Source: Streptomyces hayashii
GTDB lineage: Bacteria > Actinomycetota > Actinomycetes > Streptomycetales > Streptomycetaceae
Length of the DNA: 59,538 nt
NCBI RefSeq assembly: GCF_024539815.1
Contig: NZ_JAHHIU010000020.1
Coordinates: 1 to 59,538 of the forward strand
Direction of reading: 5' to 3'
In this document: positions 24,755-33,063 of the stretch, piece after piece
How positions within the stretch are numbered: the stretch's first letter is position 1
Layout of the letters: every line of letters starts with the position of its first letter
The notes under the pieces: model-generated
Database searches by the model: none
What the model was told of the DNA's origin: nothing
The model's input: only the letters and a program-made list of their open reading frames with translations
Position numbers and translations under genes: made by a program

Positions 24755-25746
24755 GAGTCCTCCTGGTCGGGCACGAGCCGCGACAGGACGTCGACGGCCA
24801 GGTTGCGGGCCAGCGGGACTTTGTAGGCGTTGTCGCGCAGCGGACGGGCCGCGGCCAGCTCCAGGTCGGCGGCCCGTTCGAACGCGGCCCGGGTGGGAGC
24901 CGCCCCCAGCAGCGCCTCCTCGGCCAGCCTCGCCCGCCAGGGCCGGTGCGCCAGCGCGCCGAAGGCGATCCCCACCTGCGCGACGACACCGTCGGCGACC
25001 TCCAGCACGGCGGCGACGGAGGCCAGCGCGAAGGCGTACGAGGCCCGGTCGCGGGCCTTGCGGTACGCGGACGGCGCCCCGGCCGAGGAGGCCGGCAGCA
25101 CGACGGCGGTGACCAGCTCGCCGGGCTCGATCACGGTGTCCCGCTCCGGATGCTCGCCGGGCAGCCGATGGAAGTCGGCCGCCGCCACCCGGCGCACCCC
25201 CGCCGTGCCGTACAGCTCGACCTCGGCGTCCAGGGCGGCCAGGGCCACGGCCATGTCCGACGGATGGGTGGCGATGCACTGCTCCGAGTGTCCGAGCACC
25301 GCGTGGTCGCGGTGGACGCCGTCGCGGGCGCCGCAGCCGCTGCCCGGCCGCCGTTTGTTGCAGGGCTTGGAGACGTCCTGGAAGTACGGGCAGCGGGTGC
25401 GCTGCAACAGGTTGCCGCCCGTGGTGGCGGCGTTGCGCAGCTGGCCCGACGCGCCCGCCAGCACCGCCTGCGACAGGGCCGGCCAGCCGTCGCGGACGCG
25501 CGGATGGGCCGCCAGGTCGCTGTTGCGCACCAGGGCCCCGATCCGCAGCGAGCCGTCCGGCAGCTCTGTCACCCGGTCCAGCGGGAGCCGGGTGACGTCG
25601 ACGAGCGCGGTGGGGCGTTCCACGCCGAGTTTCATCAGGTCGACGAGGTTGGTGCCGCCGCCCAGGTAGCGTGCGCCCGGGTGCGCGGCGAAGGCCTCGG
25701 CTGCCTCCGCGAGGCTGCCCGCCCGTACGTAGGCGAAGGATTCCAC
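24751..25746 (-). CDS. FAD-binding subunit with [4Fe-4S] insert
   Basis: A 331-residue CO-dehydrogenase-type FAD subunit similar to PaoB/YagS. FAD motifs are AHPGARYLGGGTNLVDLMK and TTGGNLLQRTRCPYF. Between them and the C-terminal domain lies a Cys cluster: C in TRCPYF, CNKRRPGSGC and SEQCIATH, the extra [4Fe-4S] site known from PaoB. Four bases separate it from the Fe-S gene upstream and four bases overlap the large subunit gene. It passes electrons between the 2Fe-2S subunit, FAD and an outside acceptor. Confidence 0.92.
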   Translation of the reverse strand: MESFAYVRAGSLAEAAEAFAAHPGARYLGGGTNLVDLMKLGVERPTALVDVTRLPLDRVTELPDGSLRIGALVRNSDLAAHPRVRDGWPALSQAVLAGASGQLRNAATTGGNLLQRTRCPYFQDVSKPCNKRRPGSGCGARDGVHRDHAVLGHSEQCIATHPSDMAVALAALDAEVELYGTAGVRRVAAADFHRLPGEHPERDTVIEPGELVTAVVLPASSAGAPSAYRKARDRASYAFALASVAAVLEVADGVVAQVGIAFGALAHRPWRARLAEEALLGAAPTRAAFERAADLELAAARPLRDNAYKVPLARNLAVDVLSRLVPDQEDS

Positions 25747-25750
25747 CGGA

Positions 25751-26323
25751 TCACGTCCTCGGGTTGTGGCCGGTCGCGCCGTTCACGTCCTCGACCGCGT
25801 CGACGATGCGGGGGTACGCGCCGCACCGGCACAGGTTGCCGCTGAGCCGCTCGCGGATCTCGTCGCGGTCCAGGGGAAACGGCCGCCCGGAGGGCGCCGA
25901 CGGGTCCGTGACGTGCGAGGGGTGGCCCGCCTCCGCCTCGGCGAGCACGCCGACCGCCGAGCAGATCTGCCCGGGAGTGCAGTAACCGCACTGGAAGGCG
26001 TCGCGGTCCAGAAAGGCCCGCTGGAGCGGATGCGGGCCCTCGCCGTCGCCGGAGAGGCCCTCGACGGTCGTTACGTCGCAGCCGTCCAGGGAGACGGCCA
26101 ACAGCAGACAGCTGTTGACGCGCCGCCCGTCGACGAGCACCGTGCAGGCCCCGCACTGTCCGTGGTCGCAGCCCTTCTTCGCCCCGGTGAGGTCGAGGTC
26201 CTCCCGCAGCAGATCCAGCAGGACGCGGCGATGGTCGACGGAGAGGGTGTGCGGCTTGCCGTTGACGCGCAGCGTCGTGTCGGAACGGTGGGGCGATGAC
26301 CGGGGGCCGTGCTCGGTGCCCAT
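25751..26323 (-). CDS. [2Fe-2S] subunit of molybdenum hydroxylase
   Basis: A 190-residue protein with both iron-sulphur clusters: plant-type ferredoxin Cys in KKGCDHGQCGACTVLVDGR and the helical domain Cys in CGYCTPGQIC and LCRCGAYPRI. Unlike E. coli PaoA there is no Tat signal (it begins MGTEHGPRSS), so the complex should be cytoplasmic. First gene of the operon; the promoter should lie in the 108 bases before 26432. Confidence 0.93.
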   Translation of the reverse strand: MGTEHGPRSSPHRSDTTLRVNGKPHTLSVDHRRVLLDLLREDLDLTGAKKGCDHGQCGACTVLVDGRRVNSCLLLAVSLDGCDVTTVEGLSGDGEGPHPLQRAFLDRDAFQCGYCTPGQICSAVGVLAEAEAGHPSHVTDPSAPSGRPFPLDRDEIRERLSGNLCRCGAYPRIVDAVEDVNGATGHNPRT

Positions 26324-26431
26324 GTCCAGGTCCCTTCCGGGCGGTGCGTATGCCGTGGGGACCGCGTATCCACAGCCGGGCGCCTGACACGTGCGAACGC
26401 GGGGCGATTCGCGGGGGACGCCCGCGGGCCG

Positions 26432-27655
26432 CTACCGCGTGCTCGCCCCGGAGCCGCCGTCCTCGCCGTCGTCGCCGTCGGGGAGGGTGCCGCTCCGTTC
26501 CGCCGGCTCCACGGGAGCGGCGGCGGGCGTCGTGGGTGCCGTGGGCGCCGGGCGCAGGCCCTTGGTCGACTCCTTGAAGCGTTCCAGGGTGCGGCCCAGC
26601 TGCTGGAAGGGCGAGCCGCCGCGCCGGGCCGGCGCCGGCTGCGGCTCCCCGATCTCGGCGGCCGCCTCCCGGTACGCGGCCAGCGCCTCATGGGCGTGCT
26701 CGGCGGCCTCCCGGTACAGGTCCCGGGACTGCGTCATCGCCTCCAGCGCCTCCTTGTACATCGCCACGAGCCCGCGTTCCCGGGCGAGCTCCTCCTCCAG
26801 GGTCAGCAGCTGCCACTGCTCGCGCAGTGCGGTGAGCGCCGCGTCGGCGCCCTCCGGAAGCGCCCGGGGCAGGGCGGCGAAGCGCTGGACGGCGTCCAGC
26901 AGCTCGGTGGGGTGCGTGCCGTCCAGGAACACGGTGCGCACCGAGAAGTCGGCGGCGTCGTAGTCGGCCGGAGCGGGCGAGCCGGGCAGCACCAGAGCGC
27001 CGCCGCGCGGCACCTCCACCCCGGACTCCTTGAGGGCCCAGTTCAGGGTGCGCAGCTGGTGGGGCGCCGCCCGGTGCTCGACGACCCGGTGCTGCAGACC
27101 CGGCGGGAGCAGGGGGACCAGCGAGCGCCGGCCCCGTTCGTCGGGCGTCATGGCCTCGTGGACGACGAGATGCACCGTCCAGGTGTCCCGCAGGGCGTTG
27201 CGCAGGGCGCGCCGCAGCTCCTTGTCGTCCGCGGGCAGCGGGTTGACGTCCAGGTAGCGCTCGCCGGTGACGGTCTCGTGCCCCCACAGGGCGTCCGCCT
27301 CCCATGGCCAGAACATGGCGGCGGGCGACGGCCAGCGCAGGTCCCACGGGCGTTCCGCCTCGGCCGTCAGCGTCCATTCCTGCCCCCGTCCGGACCACTC
27401 GGCGAGAGTGAGCCGGGCGCGGACGGTCACCTCCTCCTCCACCAGCCACCGGGCTTCGAAGGCCAGCTCGCCCTCGGGGGTGCCGACGTCGGTCAGCTCC
27501 TTGAAGTCCTGGAGGGTCGCGGCGTCCTTGCGGGCCTGGAGGTTCTTGCGCAGGACGTCGGGCGCGGTCGGGCCGGTGTGGCGGCCACGGGACTGCCACA
27601 CCGTGGACGGAGTGGTGGGCGGAACGGTCGCGGAGATGTGCGTGACTCCATTCAT
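26432..27655 (-). CDS. Hypothetical protein, 407 aa
   Basis: I do not recognise this protein. Residues 35-230 look like a mixed alpha/beta domain (PEGELAFEARWLVEEEVTVR, RYLDVNPLPADDKELRRALR). Residues about 265-345 are a long charged helix likely to form a coiled coil (EEELARERGLVAMYKEALEA, AEHAHEALAAYREAAAEIG). The tail is Pro/Ala-rich, then Asp/Gly-rich. It is soluble with no signal peptide. It lies upstream of the molybdenum hydroxylase operon on the same strand, 108 bases away, with no known link. Its leader has only a weak ribosome site, so the start is uncertain. Confidence 0.7.
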   Translation of the reverse strand: MNGVTHISATVPPTTPSTVWQSRGRHTGPTAPDVLRKNLQARKDAATLQDFKELTDVGTPEGELAFEARWLVEEEVTVRARLTLAEWSGRGQEWTLTAEAERPWDLRWPSPAAMFWPWEADALWGHETVTGERYLDVNPLPADDKELRRALRNALRDTWTVHLVVHEAMTPDERGRRSLVPLLPPGLQHRVVEHRAAPHQLRTLNWALKESGVEVPRGGALVLPGSPAPADYDAADFSVRTVFLDGTHPTELLDAVQRFAALPRALPEGADAALTALREQWQLLTLEEELARERGLVAMYKEALEAMTQSRDLYREAAEHAHEALAAYREAAAEIGEPQPAPARRGGSPFQQLGRTLERFKESTKGLRPAPTAPTTPAAAPVEPAERSGTLPDGDDGEDGGSGASTR

Positions 27656-28364
27656 GAGGGCGAGCTACGACATGGCGGCGAGGTGCGAAGGCCAGTATCG
27701 CTCGCTGCGGGGCGTGCGCGATCAAGCGGGCGGGGGTCGGCGGCGCGGGCGCCCGCGCCGCCCCTGTCGGGGGTGCGCCTTCCCCTGTGCGAGACGCGTC
27801 ACGCGTACGGATCCCGGGCGGCCGCGCGCGGGTGTGCGGCGCACGCACGGGGGTGTGCGCCGCACACCTCGGCCGACGGCCCCGCACCCATGGGCCGGCC
27901 GGTCCCCGGGACCGCAGAATCGGATCCTGTGGACAGGGCCCGCCCACCATCCGCGTAGGGGCGAGCCCTGTCCGCGCGCCCCCGGGCAGATCGCGCGCGG
28001 GCGCGCACAGGGTCACACGCGGGCGCGCACGGTCCCGGCCGGCTCGCGACGGATGCCGCACGTCCGCTGGGGCGGCAGACCGCGCTCACCGGCCGATTCG
28101 ACGCCCCGCTCTTCCGCGGCCTCCTTCTTTGCCGCGGCCTCCTCTCCCTCCGAGCCGCATCCCGCCCCTGCCCTGCGCAACCCCGTCCGCCCTCCGCCAG
28201 CGTCCGCCCGTTCGCCGGAGCAGGGGATGGGGCATGCCAGGGGAAAATGCCGAAGCCATCGCTTTCGGCCGCCGACTTCCGTAGCCTCAGGGGCACCTGA
28301 ACCACCCCGCGCCGCACCGCACTTGATCCGCTTCAGTCGACAACGCGCCGAAGGGACACCGGTC
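27656..28364. other. 709-base gap between divergent genes
   Basis: No credible gene in any frame. It holds one striking feature, a perfect 14-bp inverted repeat (27831-27844 with 27855-27868) around a 10-base loop. It also has alternating GC/CG-rich tracts (27980-28030) and a pyrimidine-rich stretch (28090-28160). It should carry the promoters of both flanking genes. Confidence 0.65.
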
Positions 28365-28847
28365 ATGGCCGTCGAGACCGAGGTTCTGAACGAACTCCAC
28401 CGGCTGCGCGCCCGTGTGCCGCAGCTGACGGGGGCACTGGCGGCGAGCACCGACGGTCTCGTCCTCGCCCAGGACATGCCCGACGTGCAGCCGGAAGGGC
28501 TCGCCGCGCTCACCGCCGCGGCTCTCGGCATCGGGCGCCGCATGATCGACCTCTCGGCGGGCGGCGAGTTCCGGGAACTGCTGGTGCGCGGGGCCGAGGG
28601 CTGCCTGGCGACCTACGCCGCCGGTCCGTCCGCCGTCCTGACGCTGCTCGCCGGCGACCGCGTCAACGTCGGGCGCCTGCATCTGGAGGGGCGGCGCAGC
28701 GGCGCGCGCATCGGCGCGCTCATGGCGACCCGGACCACCGACGAGCGGTCCCGGGTCAGCGGCGGCGAGCCGTCCCGCCCGCCCGGGGGCCAACTGCCCG
28801 GCGTGCTGCCGTTCCGTGTCCCGCCGCAGTCCCGCCATCGGCCCTGA
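28365..28847 (+). CDS. Roadblock/LC7 domain protein
   Basis: A 160-residue protein whose first 110 residues form a roadblock/LC7 fold (ELHRLRARVPQLTGALAAST, GLAALTAAALGIGRRMIDLS, GPSAVLTLLAGDRVNVGRLH). In Streptomyces these sit in conservon-like operons with a membrane kinase and a small GTPase and regulate the GTPase; none of those partners is present next to this copy, so it is an orphan. The Pro/Arg/Ser-rich tail is probably disordered. Start ATG follows GAAGGG. Confidence 0.85.
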   Translation: MAVETEVLNELHRLRARVPQLTGALAASTDGLVLAQDMPDVQPEGLAALTAAALGIGRRMIDLSAGGEFRELLVRGAEGCLATYAAGPSAVLTLLAGDRVNVGRLHLEGRRSGARIGALMATRTTDERSRVSGGEPSRPPGGQLPGVLPFRVPPQSRHRP

Positions 28848-28925
28848 ACGAAGAAGCCCGCCACCGACCGCGAACCGACCGCGCCACGGCTCCAGGACAG
28901 CCCTGGTGGGAGGCCGGTGGCCGGG

Positions 28926-29600
28926 TCACACCCCGCCGCCCTCCGGTGCCCTGCGCCCGCGCCGGCCGCCGACCCCACGACGACGGCCGGTGGCCCGCTC
29001 CGGTCCCGTGCCCGACGAGAGTGCGCTGAACCCGCCGGGGACCAGCCGCGGTTCTCCCGCGGCCGGGGTTGCCGGTCCGGGCGCGGCCGGACGGCCGAAG
29101 GCCTCCCGGTCCGCGCGCGCCCCCTCGTAAGGGCCCGCACCACGGCCCCCGCCCTGGCCCGGGCCACTGCTCGCACGGGCGTCCGACCCGGGCTCAGCGG
29201 CGCGGACCGGTGGCGGCACCGCTCGGCTCAGTACCCGCGCATGCGGCAGCAACGAGGCGCAGGCGGAGCAGACTTCGGTGAGGGTCCACACCTGACCGAC
29301 CGCCGGGTCGTGCCGCAGCACGAGGACGACCGTGCCCGCGCAGGCGACCCGGACGCCCTCGTGCAGCGCGCATCGCTGACGGCGGCACCAGCAGGCGGCG
29401 TCGTGGTGCACCGCCGCCGCTCTGGCGTGCGCGGCCGCGTGGGCCTCCGCGAAGCGACGCAGGGCCGCGAGGTCCCGGGAGCGCGGCGGCATCGAGCACG
29501 GCGACGAGCAGGTGACCGACGCCGTGCGGTCCCGGTGTCCGACCACACGGATCGTCCAGCAGCGGCCCGGGCGTCGGGACGACGGGGCGTCGGGGTGCAT
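28926..29600 (-). CDS. Cys-rich hypothetical protein
   Basis: A 224-residue protein. Start ATG 29600 is chosen because the recognisable domain begins there (MHPDAPSSRRPGRCWTIRVV). The first 130 residues have many Cys and His: VTCSSPCSM, HHDAACWCRRQRCALHEG, VCSACASLL, a likely zinc-binding array. LRHDPAVGQVWTLTEVCSAC looks conserved; I recall relatives in other Streptomyces, with no function. Residues 140-224 are Gly/Pro/Arg-rich and of low complexity, so the real stop might reflect drift. It is convergent with the roadblock gene. Confidence 0.65.
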   Translation of the reverse strand: MHPDAPSSRRPGRCWTIRVVGHRDRTASVTCSSPCSMPPRSRDLAALRRFAEAHAAAHARAAAVHHDAACWCRRQRCALHEGVRVACAGTVVLVLRHDPAVGQVWTLTEVCSACASLLPHARVLSRAVPPPVRAAEPGSDARASSGPGQGGGRGAGPYEGARADREAFGRPAAPGPATPAAGEPRLVPGGFSALSSGTGPERATGRRRGVGGRRGRRAPEGGGV

Positions 29601-29812
29601 GAGAGCCAAGGCACACGTCCTTCGTGGGAGGGCGAGGGGCGAGCTGAAGGGGAGAGGGGACGGGGTGCGGTCCCGGGACGGTTCCGGCGCGGTCCGGTGC
29701 GGCTCGCCGGAAGTGACCTCGCTCACAGCATGCCCGTCGCTCCGCGGACCATTCGCGCAGTGCCCCTTCGGGCGGCGCACGGCCTGTCGGCCGCTGCCCC
29801 TAAGCTCCCCCC

Positions 29813-31444
29813 ATGAGCACAGGGGAACCCCACAGACGGGTCGTCGACGGCCGCTTCGAGCTGGTCGAGCGGCTCGGCGGCGGAGGCATGGGTCTGGTGT
29901 GGCGCGCGCACGATCTCGCGCTGCACCGGTACGTCGCGGTGAAGGAGGTCCGGCCGCCGGACCCGGACCTGGCCGAGTACGACCCCGAGGGCGCGCGCAC
30001 GCTGCGCGAGCGCGTCCTGCGGGAGGCCCGCGCGCTGGCGCGCGTCCACCACCCCAACGTCGTCACCATCCACCACATCGTCGACGGCGGCGAGCGCACG
30101 TATCCGTGGATCGTGATGGAACTGGTCGAGGGGGGCTCCCTCCAGGACCGGCTGCAGCGGGGGCCGATGCCCCCGGCCGAGGCCGCGCGCCTGGGGCGCG
30201 ACGTGCTCGCCGCCCTGCGCGCCGCGCACGCCGTCGGCATCGAGCACCGTGACGTCAAGCCCGCCAACGTGCTGCTGCGTCCCGACGGCCGGCCCGTGCT
30301 CACCGACTTCGGCATCGCCGCCGTCCGGGAGTCCGCCCAGCTCACCGCGACCGGCGCCGTCATCGGCTCGCCCGACTTCATGGCGCCGGAACGGGTCGGC
30401 GGCAAGGAGGGCGGACCCGCTGCCGACCTCTGGTCGCTGGCCATGATGCTGTACGTCGCCGTGGAGGGCAGCCATCCGCTGCGCAGGGCGAGCACGCTCG
30501 CCACGCTGGCCGCCGTGCTCGGCGAGGACGTGCCCGCGCCCCGCAGAGCGGGGCCGTTGACGGCCGTCCTCGGCGCGCTGCTCGTCCGCGACCCCCGGGC
30601 CCGGCCCGGGGCGGCGGAGGTCGACCGGATGCTCGCGGCCGCGGCCGGACAGGCGCCGCCCGAGCCCTCGCCTTCGACGCCGCCCGCCTCGCCGACCTCC
30701 TATCCCCTCGCCCCGCCCGCGTTCGGCGATGCCACGCCGGCCGTTGCGCACACCGGGCTCGCGCGCCGAGCGCCCCGGCCGCGCGTCGCCGTCCTGGCCG
30801 CGGCATTCGCCGCCGCCGCCCTCACGGGCGTCCTGGTGTGGGTGCTGCTGCCGCAACTCGGCACGGACGCGAGCGCCGACGGCGGGGCCTCGCCCCTGCC
30901 GGGCGTCGCCGTGTCGTCGAGCGTCTCCGCGGCGCCCGGCGCCCGGCAGACGGCCCGGGCCGCTTCCGGCGGGTCCTCCGCGGAGAAGGTCGACCTGCTC
31001 GGCGGGGACGGCGTCGAGCGCACCGTCGCGAAACTCACCGCGGCCATGGGCGGTTCGAAGGTCACCAGCCTCGCGGTGTACGAGGAGTACGCCATCGCCG
31101 AGGCGCCGGTCGCCGGCCGTCCCAAGCTCTACGACCGCTACATGTACCGGGGAGGGGACGTCGCGGTGAAGGACGGCCCGGGCGGCACCGTCATGACCGG
31201 CACCCTCCCCGTCGACCTGGACCTGTACGACTGGGACGCCGTGCCCGCGCTGCTCGCCCGGGCCGGCCGCACCCTCGGCGTCCCGTCGCCGACGAGCCGT
31301 TACGTGCTGATCAACCCGGCCTCGACGGTCTTCGACACCGAACCCACGATGAGCGTGTACCTGTCCGACGATTACGGCAGCGCGTATCTGAAGGCCGATG
31401 TGCACGGCCGGGTGATCGAGTCGCATCCGCGCGACGACGGCTGA
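29813..31444 (+). CDS. Membrane Ser/Thr protein kinase
   Basis: A 543-residue Hanks-type kinase. The Gly loop is LGGGGMGLVW, catalytic Lys44 lies in VAVKEV, the catalytic loop is IEHRDVKPANVLL, DFG starts the activation segment (TDFGIAAVRES), and APE-like is MAPERVGG. All key residues are present. A Pro-rich linker precedes one membrane helix (VLAAAFAAAALTGVLVWVLL, about residues 323-343). The outer 200 residues show no PASTA repeats and no family I can name, and may sense a small ligand. It is monocistronic; the Cys-rich gene at 28926-29600 diverges from it and shares the promoter region. Confidence 0.93.
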   Translation: MSTGEPHRRVVDGRFELVERLGGGGMGLVWRAHDLALHRYVAVKEVRPPDPDLAEYDPEGARTLRERVLREARALARVHHPNVVTIHHIVDGGERTYPWIVMELVEGGSLQDRLQRGPMPPAEAARLGRDVLAALRAAHAVGIEHRDVKPANVLLRPDGRPVLTDFGIAAVRESAQLTATGAVIGSPDFMAPERVGGKEGGPAADLWSLAMMLYVAVEGSHPLRRASTLATLAAVLGEDVPAPRRAGPLTAVLGALLVRDPRARPGAAEVDRMLAAAAGQAPPEPSPSTPPASPTSYPLAPPAFGDATPAVAHTGLARRAPRPRVAVLAAAFAAAALTGVLVWVLLPQLGTDASADGGASPLPGVAVSSSVSAAPGARQTARAASGGSSAEKVDLLGGDGVERTVAKLTAAMGGSKVTSLAVYEEYAIAEAPVAGRPKLYDRYMYRGGDVAVKDGPGGTVMTGTLPVDLDLYDWDAVPALLARAGRTLGVPSPTSRYVLINPASTVFDTEPTMSVYLSDDYGSAYLKADVHGRVIESHPRDDG

Positions 31445-31534
31445 CCGCGGCCGACCGGACCGCCGGGCCGGGCCGGGCCGGCACGGGGTCCTGCGCAGCC
31501 CTCGGGCCGGGACGATTCCCTCGGCGGTTCGGTG

Positions 31535-31567
31535 GACTGAATATATCGGCTTCCGATATATTCAGTC
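31535..31567. promoter_or_regulatory. PadR operator over the promoter
   Basis: Perfect inverted repeat with 15-base arms (GACTGAATATATCGG and its complement) and a 3-base centre. It is AT-rich in a GC-rich genome and two bases from the padR ATG. TATATT at 31557-31562 fits a -10 box for a leaderless transcript starting at the ATG. A PadR dimer bound here would block its own promoter. Confidence 0.85.
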
Positions 31568-31569
31568 CT

Positions 31570-31953
31570 ATGGCAGCGAAGAGCATGACCCAGCCCGCCT
31601 TCTTCGTGCTGACGGCCCTCGCCGACCAGCCCCGGCACGGCTACGGCATCCTGCGCGAGATAGAGGAACTCTCCGGCGGAGAAGTGCAGTTGAGAGTCGG
31701 CACGCTGTACGGCGTGCTCGATCGGCTCACCGCCGACGGGCTCATCGCCCTGGACCGCGAGGAGGTCCAGCAGGGCAGGCTGAGGCGCTACTACCGCGTC
31801 ACGGACGAGGGCGTCCGGGCGCTCGCGGCCGAGGCCGACCGCATGGCGGCCGGGGCCGGTGCGGCCCGCCGCCGCATCGCCGAGGGGCGCCGCGCCCCCG
31901 GCGCCGTCACTCCGCCCGCCCCCGGGCCCGGACTCGCCGGAGGTCTGGCATGA
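31570..31953 (+). CDS. PadR-family transcriptional regulator
   Basis: A 127-residue PadR winged-helix repressor: MTQPAFFVLTALADQPRHGY, GTLYGVLDRLTADGLIAL and RRYYRVTDEGVRALAAEAD form the domain. The Gly/Pro-rich end is short. ATG 31570 has no ribosome site and lies two bases from a palindromic operator, which implies leaderless translation and tight autoregulation. The stop overlaps the next start (ATGA), so the membrane protein downstream is in the same operon and presumably under the same control. The inducer is unknown; PadR proteins often sense phenolics or toxic compounds. Confidence 0.93.
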   Translation: MAAKSMTQPAFFVLTALADQPRHGYGILREIEELSGGEVQLRVGTLYGVLDRLTADGLIALDREEVQQGRLRRYYRVTDEGVRALAAEADRMAAGAGAARRRIAEGRRAPGAVTPPAPGPGLAGGLA

Positions 31954-32972
31954 CCGGTACGACGACCGGCGCGACGACGCTGCTCGAAGCGCGCTACCGC
32001 ACCGTCCTGCGCCTGTTGCCCGCGTACTACCGCAGGGAACGCGAGGAGGAGATGGTCGAGGTCTACCTCTGGGACGTCGACCGCGACGCCCAGGACCAGA
32101 GCCGGCCCACACTCGGCGAGACCGCGAGCATCGTCGCCCTCGCCGTGCGCACCCGGCTGGGCGCCGCCGGCGCCGCGCCGCGCGGCTACGCCCTGCTGGG
32201 CTCGGCCGTCCGGCTGTTCGCGCTGGTCGCCGTGCTGCTTCAGGCCGCCGCCGCGGTCGTCGACCGGGCGCTGGAGCTGACCTGGGCCGCCACCGGCGGA
32301 CCCGCGCAGTGGCACATGTTCCTCACCGGGTTCACCGGGGGCGGCGCCGTCCGTCCGGTCGCCGCCGTGGCGATCTGGTGGCTGCCCCTGCTGTGGACCG
32401 TGTCCTGGTTCGCGCTCCTGCACGGCCGTCGGCGCCTCGCGCAGACCGCCGCGCTCCTGGCCGCGCTGCCCAGCCTCTGGCCGTTCGTCGCGCCGCTGGT
32501 GACGGACGCCCTGCCGCCGCACACGCCGTACGCCCCCGTGTCCGTGGCACTCGCCTGGATCTCGGCCCTGGCCCTGTGCACCGCCCACCACCGCGACGCT
32601 CCCGCACCCGCGCTGCCCCTTCTCCCGCCGGGACTGGCCTACCTGGGATGCTGCGTGGTCATGGGCGCCTCGATCGTGCTGGCGCCGATGGCCGCCGACC
32701 CGGTCTGGGCGCCCGCGACCTGTTTTTTGCTGGTCGCATCGGGGCGCCTCGGGTGGCGGGCCCGGCACGGATCCGGGGGCGCCGACGCCACCCTGGCGCT
32801 CGCCGTCCTGGGCCTGCTGGTCCTCGCGCTGCGGCTGGCCGCGCTGTACCCGTGGCGCGACATCCCCATGCCCACCGACACCCTGGTCGCCTTCGTGCTC
32901 CAGGGAACGGCCGCGCTGCTCGTGACCGCGGCCCTGGCCGTCGTCGGCGGCCGGGACCTCGCCTCCCGCTGA
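31950..32972 (+). CDS. PadR-coupled membrane protein
   Basis: A 340-residue polytopic protein. A conserved cytoplasmic N-terminus (YRTVLRLLPAYYRREREEEM, EVYLWDVDRD) precedes about eight to nine membrane helices, for example LFALVAVLLQAAAAVV and YLGCCVVMGASIVLAPMAA. No transporter signature is visible. Streptomyces often pair PadR with such a protein, so it is probably the main target of the regulator, with a role in membrane stress or export. It overlaps the padR stop by four bases and ends before the strong terminator at 33021. Confidence 0.8.
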   Translation: MTGTTTGATTLLEARYRTVLRLLPAYYRREREEEMVEVYLWDVDRDAQDQSRPTLGETASIVALAVRTRLGAAGAAPRGYALLGSAVRLFALVAVLLQAAAAVVDRALELTWAATGGPAQWHMFLTGFTGGGAVRPVAAVAIWWLPLLWTVSWFALLHGRRRLAQTAALLAALPSLWPFVAPLVTDALPPHTPYAPVSVALAWISALALCTAHHRDAPAPALPLLPPGLAYLGCCVVMGASIVLAPMAADPVWAPATCFLLVASGRLGWRARHGSGGADATLALAVLGLLVLALRLAALYPWRDIPMPTDTLVAFVLQGTAALLVTAALAVVGGRDLASR

Positions 32973-33020
32973 CGGAACCGGCCGGGGGAGGACACGGCGG
33001 CCGGCGGAAGGCACAGCGGA

Positions 33021-33056
33021 GAGGGGCTCGGAGCGGACGTCCGCTCCGAGCCCCTC
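33021..33056. terminator. Perfect 18-bp-arm bidirectional terminator
   Basis: Bases 33021-33038 are the exact reverse complement of 33039-33056 with no loop sequence, between convergent stops at 32972 and 33064. Confidence 0.85.
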
Positions 33057-33063
33057 GTCGTGC

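Noticed and set aside
26309..27958. Long + strand frame over the 407-residue gene
   Set aside because: Antisense shadow rich in Gly/Arg/Leu with no domain; the - strand protein has proper coiled-coil and domain character.
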